A stretch of 64,000 bases of DNA from Aminobacter sp. J41 (GTDB lineage Bacteria; Pseudomonadota; Alphaproteobacteria; Rhizobiales; Rhizobiaceae): contig NZ_JAGL01000001.1 of NCBI RefSeq assembly GCF_000526635.1, positions 124,001-188,000 on the forward strand, read 5' to 3'. Positions within the stretch are counted from its first letter, which is position 1. The number at the start of each line of letters is the position of its first letter. The position numbers and the translations under genes are program-made. Below the pieces are notes generated by a model. It searched no databases and was not told the origin of the DNA. It saw only the letters and a program-made list of their open reading frames with translations. Shown one piece after another: positions 26,449 through 35,090 of this stretch.

Positions 26449-27981
26449 ATGGCAGAAAACGCGATCGAACTTGTTGGTATCAACAAGAGTTTCGGTGCAG
26501 TTCATGCAAATCGCGACATCAATCTGGCCATTCCCCGTGGCACGATCCAAGGCATCATCGGCGAAAACGGGGCCGGAAAATCGACGCTGATGTCGATCCT
26601 CTACGGCTTTTACCAGGCCGATTCCGGCGAAATTCGCGTCAACGGCAAGCCGGCCACCATCGCCACCCCCAACGACGCCATCGCCGCCGGCATCGGCATG
26701 GTCCACCAGCACTTCATGCTGGTGCAGAACTTCACCGTGCTCGAAAACGTGATCCTTGGCGCCGAGGGCGAGGCACTGCTCAACCGCTCGATCAGCCGTG
26801 CGCGCTCCGAGCTGCGCCGGCTGGAAAAGGAATACGGACTTGAGGTCGATCCCGACGCCATCGTCGAAGACTTGCCGGTCGGCCTGCAGCAGCGCGTCGA
26901 GATCCTGAAGGCGCTCTATCGCGGCGCCGACATCCTGATCCTCGACGAGCCCACCGGCGTGCTGACGCCTGCCGAGGCCGATCACCTATTCCGCATCCTC
27001 GCCCAGCTCAAGGCCGAGGGAAAAACCGTCGTCCTCATCACCCACAAGCTGCGCGAGATCATGGCGATCACCGACAATGTCGCCGTCATGCGGCAGGGCC
27101 AGCTGGTCGCCTCTCGCGCGACGAAGGACACCACCGTCGAGGAACTCGCCGAGCTGATGGTCGGCCGCCGGGTGCTCCTGCGCGTCGAGAAGGGCGAGGC
27201 AGCGCCCGGCGACGTCATGCTCTCGGTGCGTAACCTGACGGTCAAGGACGGCCGCGGCTGCACCGTCGTCAAAGACGTCAGCTTTGACGTCAAGGCCGGC
27301 GAAATCGTCGGCATCGCCGGTGTCGCCGGCAACGGCCAATCGGAACTGATCGAAACCATCAGCGGCATCCGCCGCGCCGAATCCGGCACCGTCTCGCTCA
27401 AGGGCACGCTCCTCGACGTCACGCGCCATGTCGATCCGGGCGATTTGCGGGACTGGGGCCTCGCCCATGTGCCGGAGGACCGGCACCACGTCGGACTGGT
27501 CCTGCCCTTCGAGGAAAGCGAGAACGCGATCCTCGGCTACCACGACCATCCGCGCTACCGTAAAGGTCCGTTCCTCGACATCGAGCGCATCCGCCAGAGC
27601 GCCCGCGAGCAGATGACGCGCTACGACATCCGCCCGGCGAACGAGCGGCTCAAGACCGCCAACTTCTCCGGCGGCAACCAGCAGAAGATCGTGCTCGCCC
27701 GCGAGATTGAAAAAGACCCCGACGTGCTGATCGTCGGCCAGCCGACCCGCGGCGTCGACGTCGGCGCGATTGAGTTCATTCACAAGCGGCTGATCGAGAT
27801 GCGCGACGCCGGCAAGGCCGTGCTGATCGTCTCGGTCGAGCTTGACGAGATCCGTTCGCTGTCCGACCGCATCCTCGTCATGTTCGACGGCCGCATCGTC
27901 GGCGAACGCAAGGGCGACGCGAGCGAGGGCGACCTCGGCCTGCTGATGGCGGGGGTCGAGCAGCGGGAGGCAGCAGAGTGA
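26449..27981 (+). CDS. Nucleoside ABC transporter ATPase (duplicated domains)
   Basis: The energising subunit of a BMP-type nucleoside importer, 510 residues with two ATPase halves. The first has GENGAGKST (about 38-46) and a degenerate signature (PVGLQQRVE). The second has a degenerate Walker A (GVAGNGQSE) and an intact signature, NFSGGNQQK. This asymmetry is usual for the YufO/RbsA-like family. The frame is open 138 bases upstream; the ATG at 26449 gives the family N-terminus. Its stop overlaps the permease GTG by 4 bases. Confidence 0.93.
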   Translation: MAENAIELVGINKSFGAVHANRDINLAIPRGTIQGIIGENGAGKSTLMSILYGFYQADSGEIRVNGKPATIATPNDAIAAGIGMVHQHFMLVQNFTVLENVILGAEGEALLNRSISRARSELRRLEKEYGLEVDPDAIVEDLPVGLQQRVEILKALYRGADILILDEPTGVLTPAEADHLFRILAQLKAEGKTVVLITHKLREIMAITDNVAVMRQGQLVASRATKDTTVEELAELMVGRRVLLRVEKGEAAPGDVMLSVRNLTVKDGRGCTVVKDVSFDVKAGEIVGIAGVAGNGQSELIETISGIRRAESGTVSLKGTLLDVTRHVDPGDLRDWGLAHVPEDRHHVGLVLPFEESENAILGYHDHPRYRKGPFLDIERIRQSAREQMTRYDIRPANERLKTANFSGGNQQKIVLAREIEKDPDVLIVGQPTRGVDVGAIEFIHKRLIEMRDAGKAVLIVSVELDEIRSLSDRILVMFDGRIVGERKGDASEGDLGLLMAGVEQREAAE

Positions 27982-29117
27982 GCACGCCATACGCCAAGCT
28001 TCCTGCCTGGGCCGACTACGGTCTCATCCCGCTAATCAACCTGATCGTCGCCTTTGCCGTTGCCGGCCTCGTGGTGCTCCTCGTCGGCGAAAACCCGCTG
28101 CGTGCCGCCGGCCTCATGCTCGAAGGCGCGTTCGGCTCGGGCCGCAACATCGCCTACACGCTCTACTACTCGACGAGTTTCATTTTCACCGGCCTTGCCG
28201 TCGCGGTCGCCTTCCACGGCGGCCTGTTCAATATTGGCGGCGAAGGGCAGGCTTATATTGGCGGCCTCGGCGTCGGGCTGGTGTGCCTGACCTTCGATTC
28301 CATCCTGCCGTGGTGGCTCACCTTCCCGCTCGCCATCCTCGGTGCTGCGGCCGTTGGCGCCGGCTGGGCGTTCATTCCGGCCTATCTGCAGGCAAAACGC
28401 GGATCGCACATCGTCATCACGACGATCATGTTCAACTTCATCGCCGCGAGCCTGATGGTCTATCTGCTGGTCGGCCCGCTCAAGCCCGCCAACTCGATGG
28501 CGCCTCAGACGCGCAACTTCCTCGAAGGCGGCCAGCTTCCCAAGCTCAACTGGTTGATCGAGCTGTTCGGCGGCACGGTGCGTTCGTCGCCGTTCAACCT
28601 GTCCTTCCTGCTCGCGCTGCTCTGCGCTTTCCTCGTCTGGCTGCTGATCTGGCGCACGCGCCTCGGCTACGAGATCCGCACGCAGGGCCATTCGCCCAAG
28701 GCCGCGCGCTATGCCGGCATTGGCGAAACCCGCATCATCATCATCACCATGATGATCTCCGGCGCGCTCGCCGGCATGATGGCGCTCAATCCCGTCATGG
28801 GTGACCAGGGCCGGCTGCAGCTCGACTTCGTCACTGGCGCCGGCTTCGTCGGCATCGCCGCTGCGCTGATGGGCCGTTCGCACCCGGCCGGCATCGTGCC
28901 CGCCGCGATCCTGTTCGGCATGCTCTACCAGGGCGGCGCCGAGCTTGCCTTCGAGATGCCGAACATCTCGCGCGACATGATCGTCATCATCCAGGGCCTT
29001 GTGATCCTGTTCGCGGGGGCGCTCGAGAACATGTTCCGGCCCGCCGCTCAGTCACTGTTTGCGAGCATTAGCCCGCGCTCGATGGGGGTGGCGGCATCGA
29101 GGAGTGGCGGGGCGTAA
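27978..29117 (+). CDS. Nucleoside ABC transporter permease 1 (YufP type)
   Basis: An inner-membrane permease of the BPD_transp_2 family, 379 residues, with about ten hydrophobic segments. FNIGGEGQAYIGG (about residue 86) and GHSPKAARYAGI are family landmarks. The GTG start overlaps the ATPase stop (GTGA). It forms the transport channel with the next gene product. Confidence 0.92.
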   Translation: MSTPYAKLPAWADYGLIPLINLIVAFAVAGLVVLLVGENPLRAAGLMLEGAFGSGRNIAYTLYYSTSFIFTGLAVAVAFHGGLFNIGGEGQAYIGGLGVGLVCLTFDSILPWWLTFPLAILGAAAVGAGWAFIPAYLQAKRGSHIVITTIMFNFIAASLMVYLLVGPLKPANSMAPQTRNFLEGGQLPKLNWLIELFGGTVRSSPFNLSFLLALLCAFLVWLLIWRTRLGYEIRTQGHSPKAARYAGIGETRIIIITMMISGALAGMMALNPVMGDQGRLQLDFVTGAGFVGIAAALMGRSHPAGIVPAAILFGMLYQGGAELAFEMPNISRDMIVIIQGLVILFAGALENMFRPAAQSLFASISPRSMGVAASRSGGA

Positions 29118-30089
29118 ATGGACTTCTTCAACACTCTCATCGTCGTGCTCGACTCGACGGTCCGGCTGTCGATACCGCTGCTGTTTGCCTGCCTTGCCGG
29201 CCTCTATTCCGAGCGCGCCGGCGTGTTCGATATCGGCCTTGAGGGAAAGATGCTGGCCGCCGCCTTCGCCTCCGCCTCCGTTGCCGCCGTCACCGGCTCG
29301 GCATGGCTCGCGCTCGGCGCCGCCGTCCTCATCTCGGTCTTCTTCGCGCTCGTGCACGGCTTTGCCTCGATCACCCATCGCGGCAATCAGATCGTCTCGG
29401 GCGTTGCCCTCAACTTCATCGCCGCCGGCACGACCGTCATCCTTGGCCAGGCATGGTTCCAGCAGGGCGGGCGCACGCCCTCGCTTGGCGCGGAGGCCCG
29501 CTTCAACGCCATTACGCTTCCCTTCGCCGAGGCCGCGCGCGACATTCCCGTGATCGGCTTCGTCTATTACGAGCTCCTGTCAGGGCACTCGATCCTCGTC
29601 TACGTCGCCTTCTTCATGGTGTTCGCGACCTGGTGGATCCTGTTTCGAACCCGCTTTGGCCTTCGCCTGCGTGCCGTCGGTGAAAACCCGGCTGCCGTCG
29701 ACACGGCCGGCATTTCGGTCGCCTGGCTGCGCTATCGCGCGGTGATCTGCACCGGCATCCTCTGCGGCTTTGCCGGCACCTATCTGGCGCTCGCCCAGAA
29801 CGCCGGCTTCGTGAAGGACATGACCGCCGGCAAGGGATACATCGCGCTTGCGGCCCTCATCTTCGCCAAGTGGCGCCCGGTGCCGGCCATGTTCGCCTGC
29901 CTCTTGTTCGGCTTCCTCGACGCGCTGGCGATCCGCCTCCAGGGCACGCCTTTACCAATGGTAGGGCGCGTGCCGGCACAGTTCTTCCAGGCGCTGCCTT
30001 ACATCCTCACGGTCATCCTGCTCGCCGGCTTCATCGGCAAGGCGATCCCGCCGCGCGCCGGCGGTGTCCCCTACGTCAAAGAGCGATAG
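29118..30089 (+). CDS. Nucleoside ABC transporter permease 2 (YufQ type)
   Basis: The partner permease, 323 residues with about eight to ten helices. YSERAGVFDIGLEGKMLAA near the N-terminus and GENPAAVDTAGI are typical of this subunit. The ATG directly follows the TAA of permease 1. About 59 bases separate it from the cytidine deaminase gene, so uptake and salvage are probably one transcript. Confidence 0.92.
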   Translation: MDFFNTLIVVLDSTVRLSIPLLFACLAGLYSERAGVFDIGLEGKMLAAAFASASVAAVTGSAWLALGAAVLISVFFALVHGFASITHRGNQIVSGVALNFIAAGTTVILGQAWFQQGGRTPSLGAEARFNAITLPFAEAARDIPVIGFVYYELLSGHSILVYVAFFMVFATWWILFRTRFGLRLRAVGENPAAVDTAGISVAWLRYRAVICTGILCGFAGTYLALAQNAGFVKDMTAGKGYIALAALIFAKWRPVPAMFACLLFGFLDALAIRLQGTPLPMVGRVPAQFFQALPYILTVILLAGFIGKAIPPRAGGVPYVKER

Positions 30090-30148
30090 ACGGATGAAGC
30101 CGAACAGGTTACGGCCGTGGCAGAAGCTCGTTCAGGGATCCTGGCACC

Positions 30149-30541
30149 ATGGCCGATGACCTTTTCAAAGCCGCGCGCGAGGCAATGGCGAAGGCCTATG
30201 CGCCTTATTCGAAATTCCCGGTCGGCGCAGCACTCAGAACCGAAGACGGCCGTGTCTTTTCAGGCGCCAATATTGAGGTCGCCTCCTTCCCCGAGGGCTG
30301 GTGCGCCGAGACCACCGCGCTCGCCCACTACGTCATGGGTGGCGGCGGGCGCATTACCGAGATTGCCGTTGTCGCCGAGAAGATGGACCGCATCACGCCC
30401 TGCGGCGGCTGCCGCCAGCGCCTCGCCGAGTTTGCAACTGCCGACACGAAGCTTCACCTCTGCGACCAGACCGGCGTCGTCGAGACGCTGACCATGGCCG
30501 AGATCCTGCCGCTGGGCTTTGCCGGAGACACGCTCAAATGA
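30149..30541 (+). CDS. cdd: Cytidine deaminase
   Basis: Deaminates cytidine and deoxycytidine to the uridine forms in pyrimidine salvage; a cytoplasmic zinc enzyme. The 130-residue protein has the small tetrameric architecture. Zinc ligands and the proton shuttle are visible as Cys52 and Glu54 (GWCAETTA), Cys85 and Cys88 (PCGGCRQ). It acts on nucleosides delivered by the ABC transporter encoded just upstream. Its TGA overlaps the ATG of the phosphorylase gene. Confidence 0.95.
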   Translation: MADDLFKAAREAMAKAYAPYSKFPVGAALRTEDGRVFSGANIEVASFPEGWCAETTALAHYVMGGGGRITEIAVVAEKMDRITPCGGCRQRLAEFATADTKLHLCDQTGVVETLTMAEILPLGFAGDTLK

Positions 30542-31350
30542 ACGAGACCGTCGCGAAGATCATCGAGCAGCTTCAGGGACGCCACCCGCGCGTCGCCCTC
30601 GTCCTCGGCTCCGGCCTCGGGGACCTCATCGGCGAGGTCGAGGAACCAATCCGCATCCCCTACTCCGACCTGCCCGGCTTCCCGCACAGCGGCGTAACCG
30701 GCCATGCCGGCCTGTTGGTCTCCGGCAAGTTCGGCACCACGGAGGTGCTGATGCTTGCCGGCCGCGTCCACTATTACGAATCCGGCAATCCGGCGGCGAT
30801 GCGCCCGGTGCTTGAGGCGCTTGCCGCCATCGGCATCGAGGAACTGATCCTCACCAACGCCGCAGGCTCGCTCGACGAGGGCATGGGCCCCGGCTCGGTG
30901 ATGCTGATCACCGACCACATCAACTTCTCCGGCACCAACCCGCTGATCGGCGAACCGAGCGATCGCCGCTTCGTCGGCATGACCGAAGCCTACGACCCGC
31001 AGCTGCGCGCCCGCATCGCCGATGCAGCGGTCGCCACCAATACCCCGCTTCATCGCGGCGTCTACATGTGGTTCTCCGGCCCCTCCTTCGAGACGCCCGC
31101 CGAAATCCGCGCTGCGCGCGTCCTCGGCGCCAATGCGGTCGGCATGTCGACCGTGCCGGAAGTGATCCTCGCGCGCTTCCTCGGCCTGCGCGTCGCCGCA
31201 TGCTCGGTCATCACCAACCTCGCCGCCGGCATGACCGGCGATGAACTGTCGCACGACGAGACCAAACAGATGGCGCCGATCGGTGGTAAGCGTCTCGCGA
31301 CCATCCTGCGCCACATGTTCTCGACAGTACCGGGCAAGCCTGAAGCATGA
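30538..31350 (+). CDS. punA: Purine nucleoside phosphorylase (trimeric class)
   Basis: Cleaves purine nucleosides with phosphate to the base and (deoxy)ribose 1-phosphate. The 270-residue protein has the trimeric PNP landmarks GSGLGD (phosphate loop), GRVHYYE, TNAAGSL and VGMSTVPEVILAR. The ATG at 30538 overlaps the cdd stop by 4 bases; the frame upstream lies inside cdd and is not used. It also overlaps tsaB by 4 bases, so cytidine and purine salvage are coupled in one operon. Confidence 0.95.
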   Translation: MNETVAKIIEQLQGRHPRVALVLGSGLGDLIGEVEEPIRIPYSDLPGFPHSGVTGHAGLLVSGKFGTTEVLMLAGRVHYYESGNPAAMRPVLEALAAIGIEELILTNAAGSLDEGMGPGSVMLITDHINFSGTNPLIGEPSDRRFVGMTEAYDPQLRARIADAAVATNTPLHRGVYMWFSGPSFETPAEIRAARVLGANAVGMSTVPEVILARFLGLRVAACSVITNLAAGMTGDELSHDETKQMAPIGGKRLATILRHMFSTVPGKPEA

Positions 31351-31973
31351 TCATCCTCGCCATCGATACCGCCGCAAGCCTCTGCTCCGCCTGTGTCGTC
31401 GACACCGGCAAGGGCGAGCTCGGCCGCCAGGTGCTTGACCTCGGCAAGGGTCATGCCGAGCAGCTGATGGGCACCATCGAGGCAGCCCTTGCCGCGGCCG
31501 GCATCACTTACGCCGACCTTGGCGCCATTGCCGTCTCCATCGGCCCGGGCTCGTTCACCGGCGTGCGCGTCGGCGTCTCCACCGCGCGCGGCCTTGCGCT
31601 CGCGCTCAAAGTCCCGGCCGTCGGCGTCAGCACCCTCGAAGCGATCGCGGCGGAAGCTGCCTCGCAAAAGCCTGTCATCGTCCGCATCGACGCCGGCCGC
31701 GGTCAGGCCTACGTCGCGCGCTTCTCTGCTGAAGGCGAAACCGAGTTCGGCCCCGCCGCCCTCTCCCTCGAGGAGGTCGACAACATGGTCGCCGCTGCAG
31801 GCGACGACGTCGCCATCATCGACGGCAAGACCGCCGACATCGCCGTCTACGCGCGGCTTGCCGGCGAAAAGCTCGCCGCCGGTCATGCCGCCCCGCCAAA
31901 ACCGCTCTACCTGCGCGACGCCGACGCCAAGCCCCAGACCTCCTTTGCCCTGCCACGCAAGGCCGCCTCGTGA
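31347..31973 (+). CDS. tsaB: tRNA N6-threonylcarbamoyladenosine protein TsaB
   Basis: Part of the TsaB-TsaD-TsaE machine that makes t6A37 in ANN-decoding tRNAs. The 208-residue ASKHA-fold protein begins ILAIDTAASLCSACV, and has GHAEQLMG and the signature-like GPGSFTGVRVGVSTARGL. Length is slightly short of E. coli TsaB but usual for alphaproteobacteria. It is embedded by 4-nt overlaps between the phosphorylase and rimI genes; tsaB-rimI adjacency is common in this class. Confidence 0.94.
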   Translation: MIILAIDTAASLCSACVVDTGKGELGRQVLDLGKGHAEQLMGTIEAALAAAGITYADLGAIAVSIGPGSFTGVRVGVSTARGLALALKVPAVGVSTLEAIAAEAASQKPVIVRIDAGRGQAYVARFSAEGETEFGPAALSLEEVDNMVAAAGDDVAIIDGKTADIAVYARLAGEKLAAGHAAPPKPLYLRDADAKPQTSFALPRKAAS

Positions 31974-32458
31974 AGCTTCCGTTTCTTTCGACCGAATACG
32001 CCATCGAAGCGCTGACGCTGGATGATGCCGAACAGCTCCCCGCCATCCACGAGGAGGATTTCGTCCGCCCCTGGTCGGCGAACGAGTTCGAGTCCCTCCT
32101 CGAGCAGGACACCGTCTTCGGCTTTGCCGCCTGGAAGGTCGGCAACCGCAAGGGCATGCCCGCCGGCTTCGTCCTCGCCCGCCTTGTCGCCGGCGAAGGC
32201 GAGATTTTGACCATAGCCGTCGCCCGCGCCCACCGCCGCCGCGGTCTTGGCCGCGACCTGATGGAGGCTGTCCTGCGAACGCTCCATGCCGAGCGGGCCG
32301 AGGCGCTGTTCCTCGAGGTCGACGAGACCAACGCGCCGGCGATCGCTCTCTACCGCCGCCTCGGTTTTCGCGAAGTCGCCCGCCGTCCGGGCTACTACGA
32401 GCACGGCGCCGGCATGAAGCGGACCGACGCGCTGGTGATGCGGCGCGACCTGAAATGA
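31970..32458 (+). CDS. rimI: Ribosomal protein S18-alanine N-acetyltransferase
   Basis: A GNAT-fold acetyltransferase of 162 residues, expected to acetylate the N-terminus of ribosomal protein S18. The acetyl-CoA pyrophosphate loop is seen as AHRRRGLGRDLM, and the C-terminal YRRLGF and PGYYE motifs are typical of RimI. The GTG start overlaps the tsaB stop (GTGA). Other protein N-acetyltransferase targets cannot be excluded. Confidence 0.9.
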   Translation: MKLPFLSTEYAIEALTLDDAEQLPAIHEEDFVRPWSANEFESLLEQDTVFGFAAWKVGNRKGMPAGFVLARLVAGEGEILTIAVARAHRRRGLGRDLMEAVLRTLHAERAEALFLEVDETNAPAIALYRRLGFREVARRPGYYEHGAGMKRTDALVMRRDLK

Positions 32459-33249
32459 TCGGCACGATCCGGATCGTCATCTCAGTGGCGATCATCCTGA
32501 TCGCGTCGCTGCCGATGGCCGTCTGGCAGGTCATCGCGCTGAAAAGCAACGGCCGCATCGACGACGGCCGCATCCCCCGCCTCTGGCACCGCCTCGCCGT
32601 CAAACTGCTCGGCATCCGCATCCATGTCCGCGGCGCCCCGTCGAAGGCGCGGCCGCTGCTGATCTGCTCCAACCACATCTCGTGGTCGGACATCATGGTG
32701 CTCGGCTCGCTCGCCGAGGTGCATTTCATCGCCAAGGCGGAAGTCGCCGGCTGGCCGGTCTTCGGACTGCTCGCCAAACTCCAGCGCTCGGTGTTCGTCG
32801 AACGCGGCGCAAGGCGCAAGGCGGGCGAGCAGGCGAGCGAGATCGCCACCCGCATGAGCAATGGCGACCCGATGGTGCTCTTCGCCGAGGGCACCACCGG
32901 CGACGGCAACACCCTGCTGCCGTTCAAGTCGACCCTGTTTGGCGCGGCGCAGGTGGCGCTCAGCGAAGGCCGCAGCGAGACCGTGTCGATCCAGCCGGTG
33001 GCGATCGCCTATACGCGCCTGCAGGGCATGCCGATGGATCGCCGCCACCGCCCGCACGCGGCCTGGATCGGCGACGCCGACCTCATGCCGCATCTGACAA
33101 AACTGCTGCGCGAGGGCGCGATGGACGTCGAGGTGCACTTCGGCGAGCCGATCGAGTTCCGCCCCGGCGACGACCGCAAGAAGGTCGCCCGCGAGGTCGA
33201 GGCGCGCGTGAAAAGAATGTTCGCCGAGGCGCTCAGGAACCCTGCCTGA
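32455..33249 (+). CDS. plsC: 1-acyl-sn-glycerol-3-phosphate acyltransferase
   Basis: A membrane-associated acyltransferase of 264 residues that would turn lysophosphatidic acid into phosphatidic acid, or act on a related lysolipid. The HX4D catalytic motif is His74-Asp79 (NHISWSD), and the glycerophosphate-binding motif is FAEGTTGDGN. A hydrophobic helix at about 5-25 anchors it. It overlaps rimI by 4 bases and the convergent lipoprotein gene by 17 bases. A lyso-ornithine-lipid acyltransferase (OlsA-like) is an alternative. Confidence 0.88.
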   Translation: MIGTIRIVISVAIILIASLPMAVWQVIALKSNGRIDDGRIPRLWHRLAVKLLGIRIHVRGAPSKARPLLICSNHISWSDIMVLGSLAEVHFIAKAEVAGWPVFGLLAKLQRSVFVERGARRKAGEQASEIATRMSNGDPMVLFAEGTTGDGNTLLPFKSTLFGAAQVALSEGRSETVSIQPVAIAYTRLQGMPMDRRHRPHAAWIGDADLMPHLTKLLREGAMDVEVHFGEPIEFRPGDDRKKVAREVEARVKRMFAEALRNPA

Positions 33250-33451
33250 CGCCGGAAATCTGCCGGTCCTGTTCCAGCGTCAGCGGCACGATCCCGGCTT
33301 CCACCGGCTCAGCTGCCTGCGGCCCGCGCGCGGGCTCTGCCCGCACCTCGGCCTTCGGTGCCACCCGCGCGGGCCGCTGCGGCGCGGCCGTGGTGCAGCC
33401 GGCAGCAACGCCGGCCACGACCACCAGCACAAGCGCGCGCAAAAAACTCAT
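33233..33451 (-). CDS. Small predicted lipoprotein
   Basis: A 72-residue protein with a hydrophobic N-terminus and lipobox (GVAAGC, lipidated Cys about residue 19), followed by an Ala/Pro/Arg/Glu-rich mature part. The ATG overlaps the dtd stop (ATGA on the minus strand), so the two genes are probably coupled. Its 3' end overlaps plsC by 17 bases. Function is unknown. Coding status rests on the lipoprotein signal and the overlap. Confidence 0.7.
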   Translation of the reverse strand: MSFLRALVLVVVAGVAAGCTTAAPQRPARVAPKAEVRAEPARGPQAAEPVEAGIVPLTLEQDRQISGVRQGS

Positions 33452-33891
33452 CGGGCGGCCGTGTCGAGCCAGATCGTCACCGGCCCGGAATTGACCAGCG
33501 CCACCTGCATGTCGGCGCCGAAAATGCCGTTGGCTACGCGAATGCCCTGGGCGGCCACTTCGGCCGAAAAATGCTCGTAGAGGCGCTTGCCTTCCTCCGG
33601 GGGCGCGGCGGTCGAAAAGCCCGGCCGGTTGCCCTTGGTCTCGGCGGCCAGCGTGAACTGGCTGACGACCAGCACCTCGCCGCCGGTTTCGAGCACCGAA
33701 CGGTTCATGCGGTCCTCGTCGTCGCGAAAGATGCGCAGCTTGGCGATCTTCTGCGCGAGCCAGGCGGATTCCTTTTCGGTGTCGCCCTGCATGGCGCAGA
33801 CCAGCACCATCAACCCCGCGCCAATCTCGCCCACCACCTTGCCGTCGACCGTGACCGAGGCGGATGAAACCCGTTGAACCACCGCGCGCAT
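33448..33891 (-). CDS. dtd: D-aminoacyl-tRNA deacylase
   Basis: Hydrolyses D-aminoacyl-tRNA and glycyl-tRNA(Ala), preventing misincorporation; cytoplasmic. The 147-residue length is standard. The active-site [17 protein letters not shown] segment and the C-terminal [11 protein letters not shown] (cross-subunit Gly-cis-Pro) are both present. The start MRAVVQRV at 33891 is the usual N-terminus; the frame is open upstream without family support. Confidence 0.96.
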   Translation of the reverse strand: MRAVVQRVSSASVTVDGKVVGEIGAGLMVLVCAMQGDTEKESAWLAQKIAKLRIFRDDEDRMNRSVLETGGEVLVVSQFTLAAETKGNRPGFSTAAPPEEGKRLYEHFSAEVAAQGIRVANGIFGADMQVALVNSGPVTIWLDTAAR

Positions 33892-34220
33892 GCATAGACC
33901 CCGACTATTCCAGACGGCTCCGTGCATAGCGGGGTGAGATGGCGAAATAAAGCGGGGGGATGGGGGCGGTGGTTCGTCGATCGCGTTCACCCAGAGGGCG
34001 GCGATAGATCCTGCCCCTGCGGCTGCACACGAATTCAATCTGCTTCAGAAGTATTAAGCGAACGGTCAGCGCTCTTCCACGCGACGGCGTTTCGACGCGC
34101 AACTCGGTGACGACGCGGAGAGAGTTAGGACAGGTGCGGGAGGCCGGGTAGGGGTAGCAGAATGTTGCCGCTCCAGTCGAGCTATAAAAAAACGAAAGCG
34201 TCTTTGGCGCCGCGAAGCAG
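33892..34220. other. Non-coding stretch between dtd and the Fic locus
   Basis: About 330 bases with no supported gene. A 113-codon minus-strand frame spans it but has no homology I recognise and no clear ribosome site. Base composition becomes less GC-rich towards the Fic gene (AT-rich near 34160-34220), consistent with the edge of acquired DNA. No tRNA or direct-repeat attachment site was seen. Confidence 0.5.
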
Positions 34221-34902
34221 CTAATCACCGGCCGCCGACTCTTCAAATGCTATTCCACCCGCGCGTTCGTCGGCACTTGTGAGCTGCTTCGCAAGCATAC
34301 TTGAGAGAAGTTCTTCCATCCTACCGACGTCAACCCTCCCTTCGGTCCGAGCCGCATCGGCAGCATCCAAAGCTTCAAAATAAGGATCTCGATTCTCTAC
34401 GATCTGCTCCGGAATAGTTGGCGTGCCGGGAAAAACACTCTGCGCCCGAATTGACAATACAACGTATGAAAGGATCCGCGAAGTACGGCCATTGCCATCT
34501 GCAAATGGATGAATCCAATTGAGTCGCCACATTATGTATGCGGCAAGATGGATAGCGGTCTTCACTTCCCAATTGTCGTTCACATAGTCGCAGAGCTCCT
34601 CGATTAGTTCCGGGACTAAATGAGCCTCCACAGGCTTGTGACTGCTGCCTACAATTGCCACCCCCGCCGGACGAAAATTGCCTGCGTACGCACTTATGCC
34701 GGACAAAGCTTCTCGCTGGAGAGCAAGAATAAGGGAGGGGCGGAGCTTGAAGACCCCCCCGCTCCAGCGCTTGATAGATGGTCTGGATTCCATAGTCGAA
34801 CTGGCGAAGACCGTTCCTCGCTTCGGCTTCTGCCTTTAACTGAGGATCGGAAATTAGCTCTACTTCCAGAGCTTGACTATGTCGCTGGTTCTGATCCGCC
34901 AC
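34221..34902 (-). pseudogene. Fic family adenylyltransferase, interrupted by a frameshift at a G7 tract
   Basis: Fic proteins usually transfer AMP to target proteins. The C-terminal 190 codons carry an intact Fic motif (HPFADGNGRTSR) and the typical LRPSLILALQ and AHLVPELIEELCDYVN segments. The N-terminal 50 or so codons (starting at a GTG at 34902 behind GAGGTGA) are in another frame. Removing one G from the run at 34754-34760 joins them as LERGVFKLRPS. So this is a disrupted gene, a phase-variable gene or a sequencing indel. Lower GC than its neighbours suggests transfer. It lies 8 bases after the small partner gene. Confidence 0.85.
34754..34760 (-). repeat. G7 homopolymer at the Fic frameshift
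   Basis: A run of seven G on the coding (minus) strand. One base fewer restores a continuous Fic reading frame. Such tracts are prone both to slipped-strand mispairing and to sequencing indels. Confidence 0.85.
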
Positions 34903-34910
34903 CGATCACC

Positions 34911-35090
34911 TCATGTCGCGGCATGTCTTTCTAAGAGCTCTGCCTGCTGATCCACCATTTCGCGGGTAATCCGCTCGTTCTCAAACTTCGTGTTTCCGTA
35001 GGCGAAACTCCGGCGCTGTTGCTCCCGCTCCCCCGCAGACTGGTCCAATTTCCGGGTAGCCTCGATCAGTTTCCTGAGTGCGTCGGTCAT
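34911..35090 (-). CDS. Small Fic-associated protein, probable antitoxin
   Basis: A 59-residue charged protein directly upstream of the Fic gene, on the same strand with 8 bases between. The C-terminal part has SFAYGNTKFENERITRE, a helix-forming pattern I associate with small proteins encoded next to Fic genes. The antitoxin inhibitory motif [S/T]xxxE[G/N] is only partly matched (NTKFEN, Asn in place of Ser/Thr). The ATG at 35090 follows GGAG. It is plausibly the antitoxin, but homology was not tested. Confidence 0.65.
   Translation of the reverse strand: MTDALRKLIEATRKLDQSAGEREQQRRSFAYGNTKFENERITREMVDQQAELLERHAAT

Noticed and set aside
33905-34246. 113-codon minus-strand frame between dtd and the Fic gene
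   Set aside because: No ribosome site, no family resemblance, and unusual composition; probably chance.
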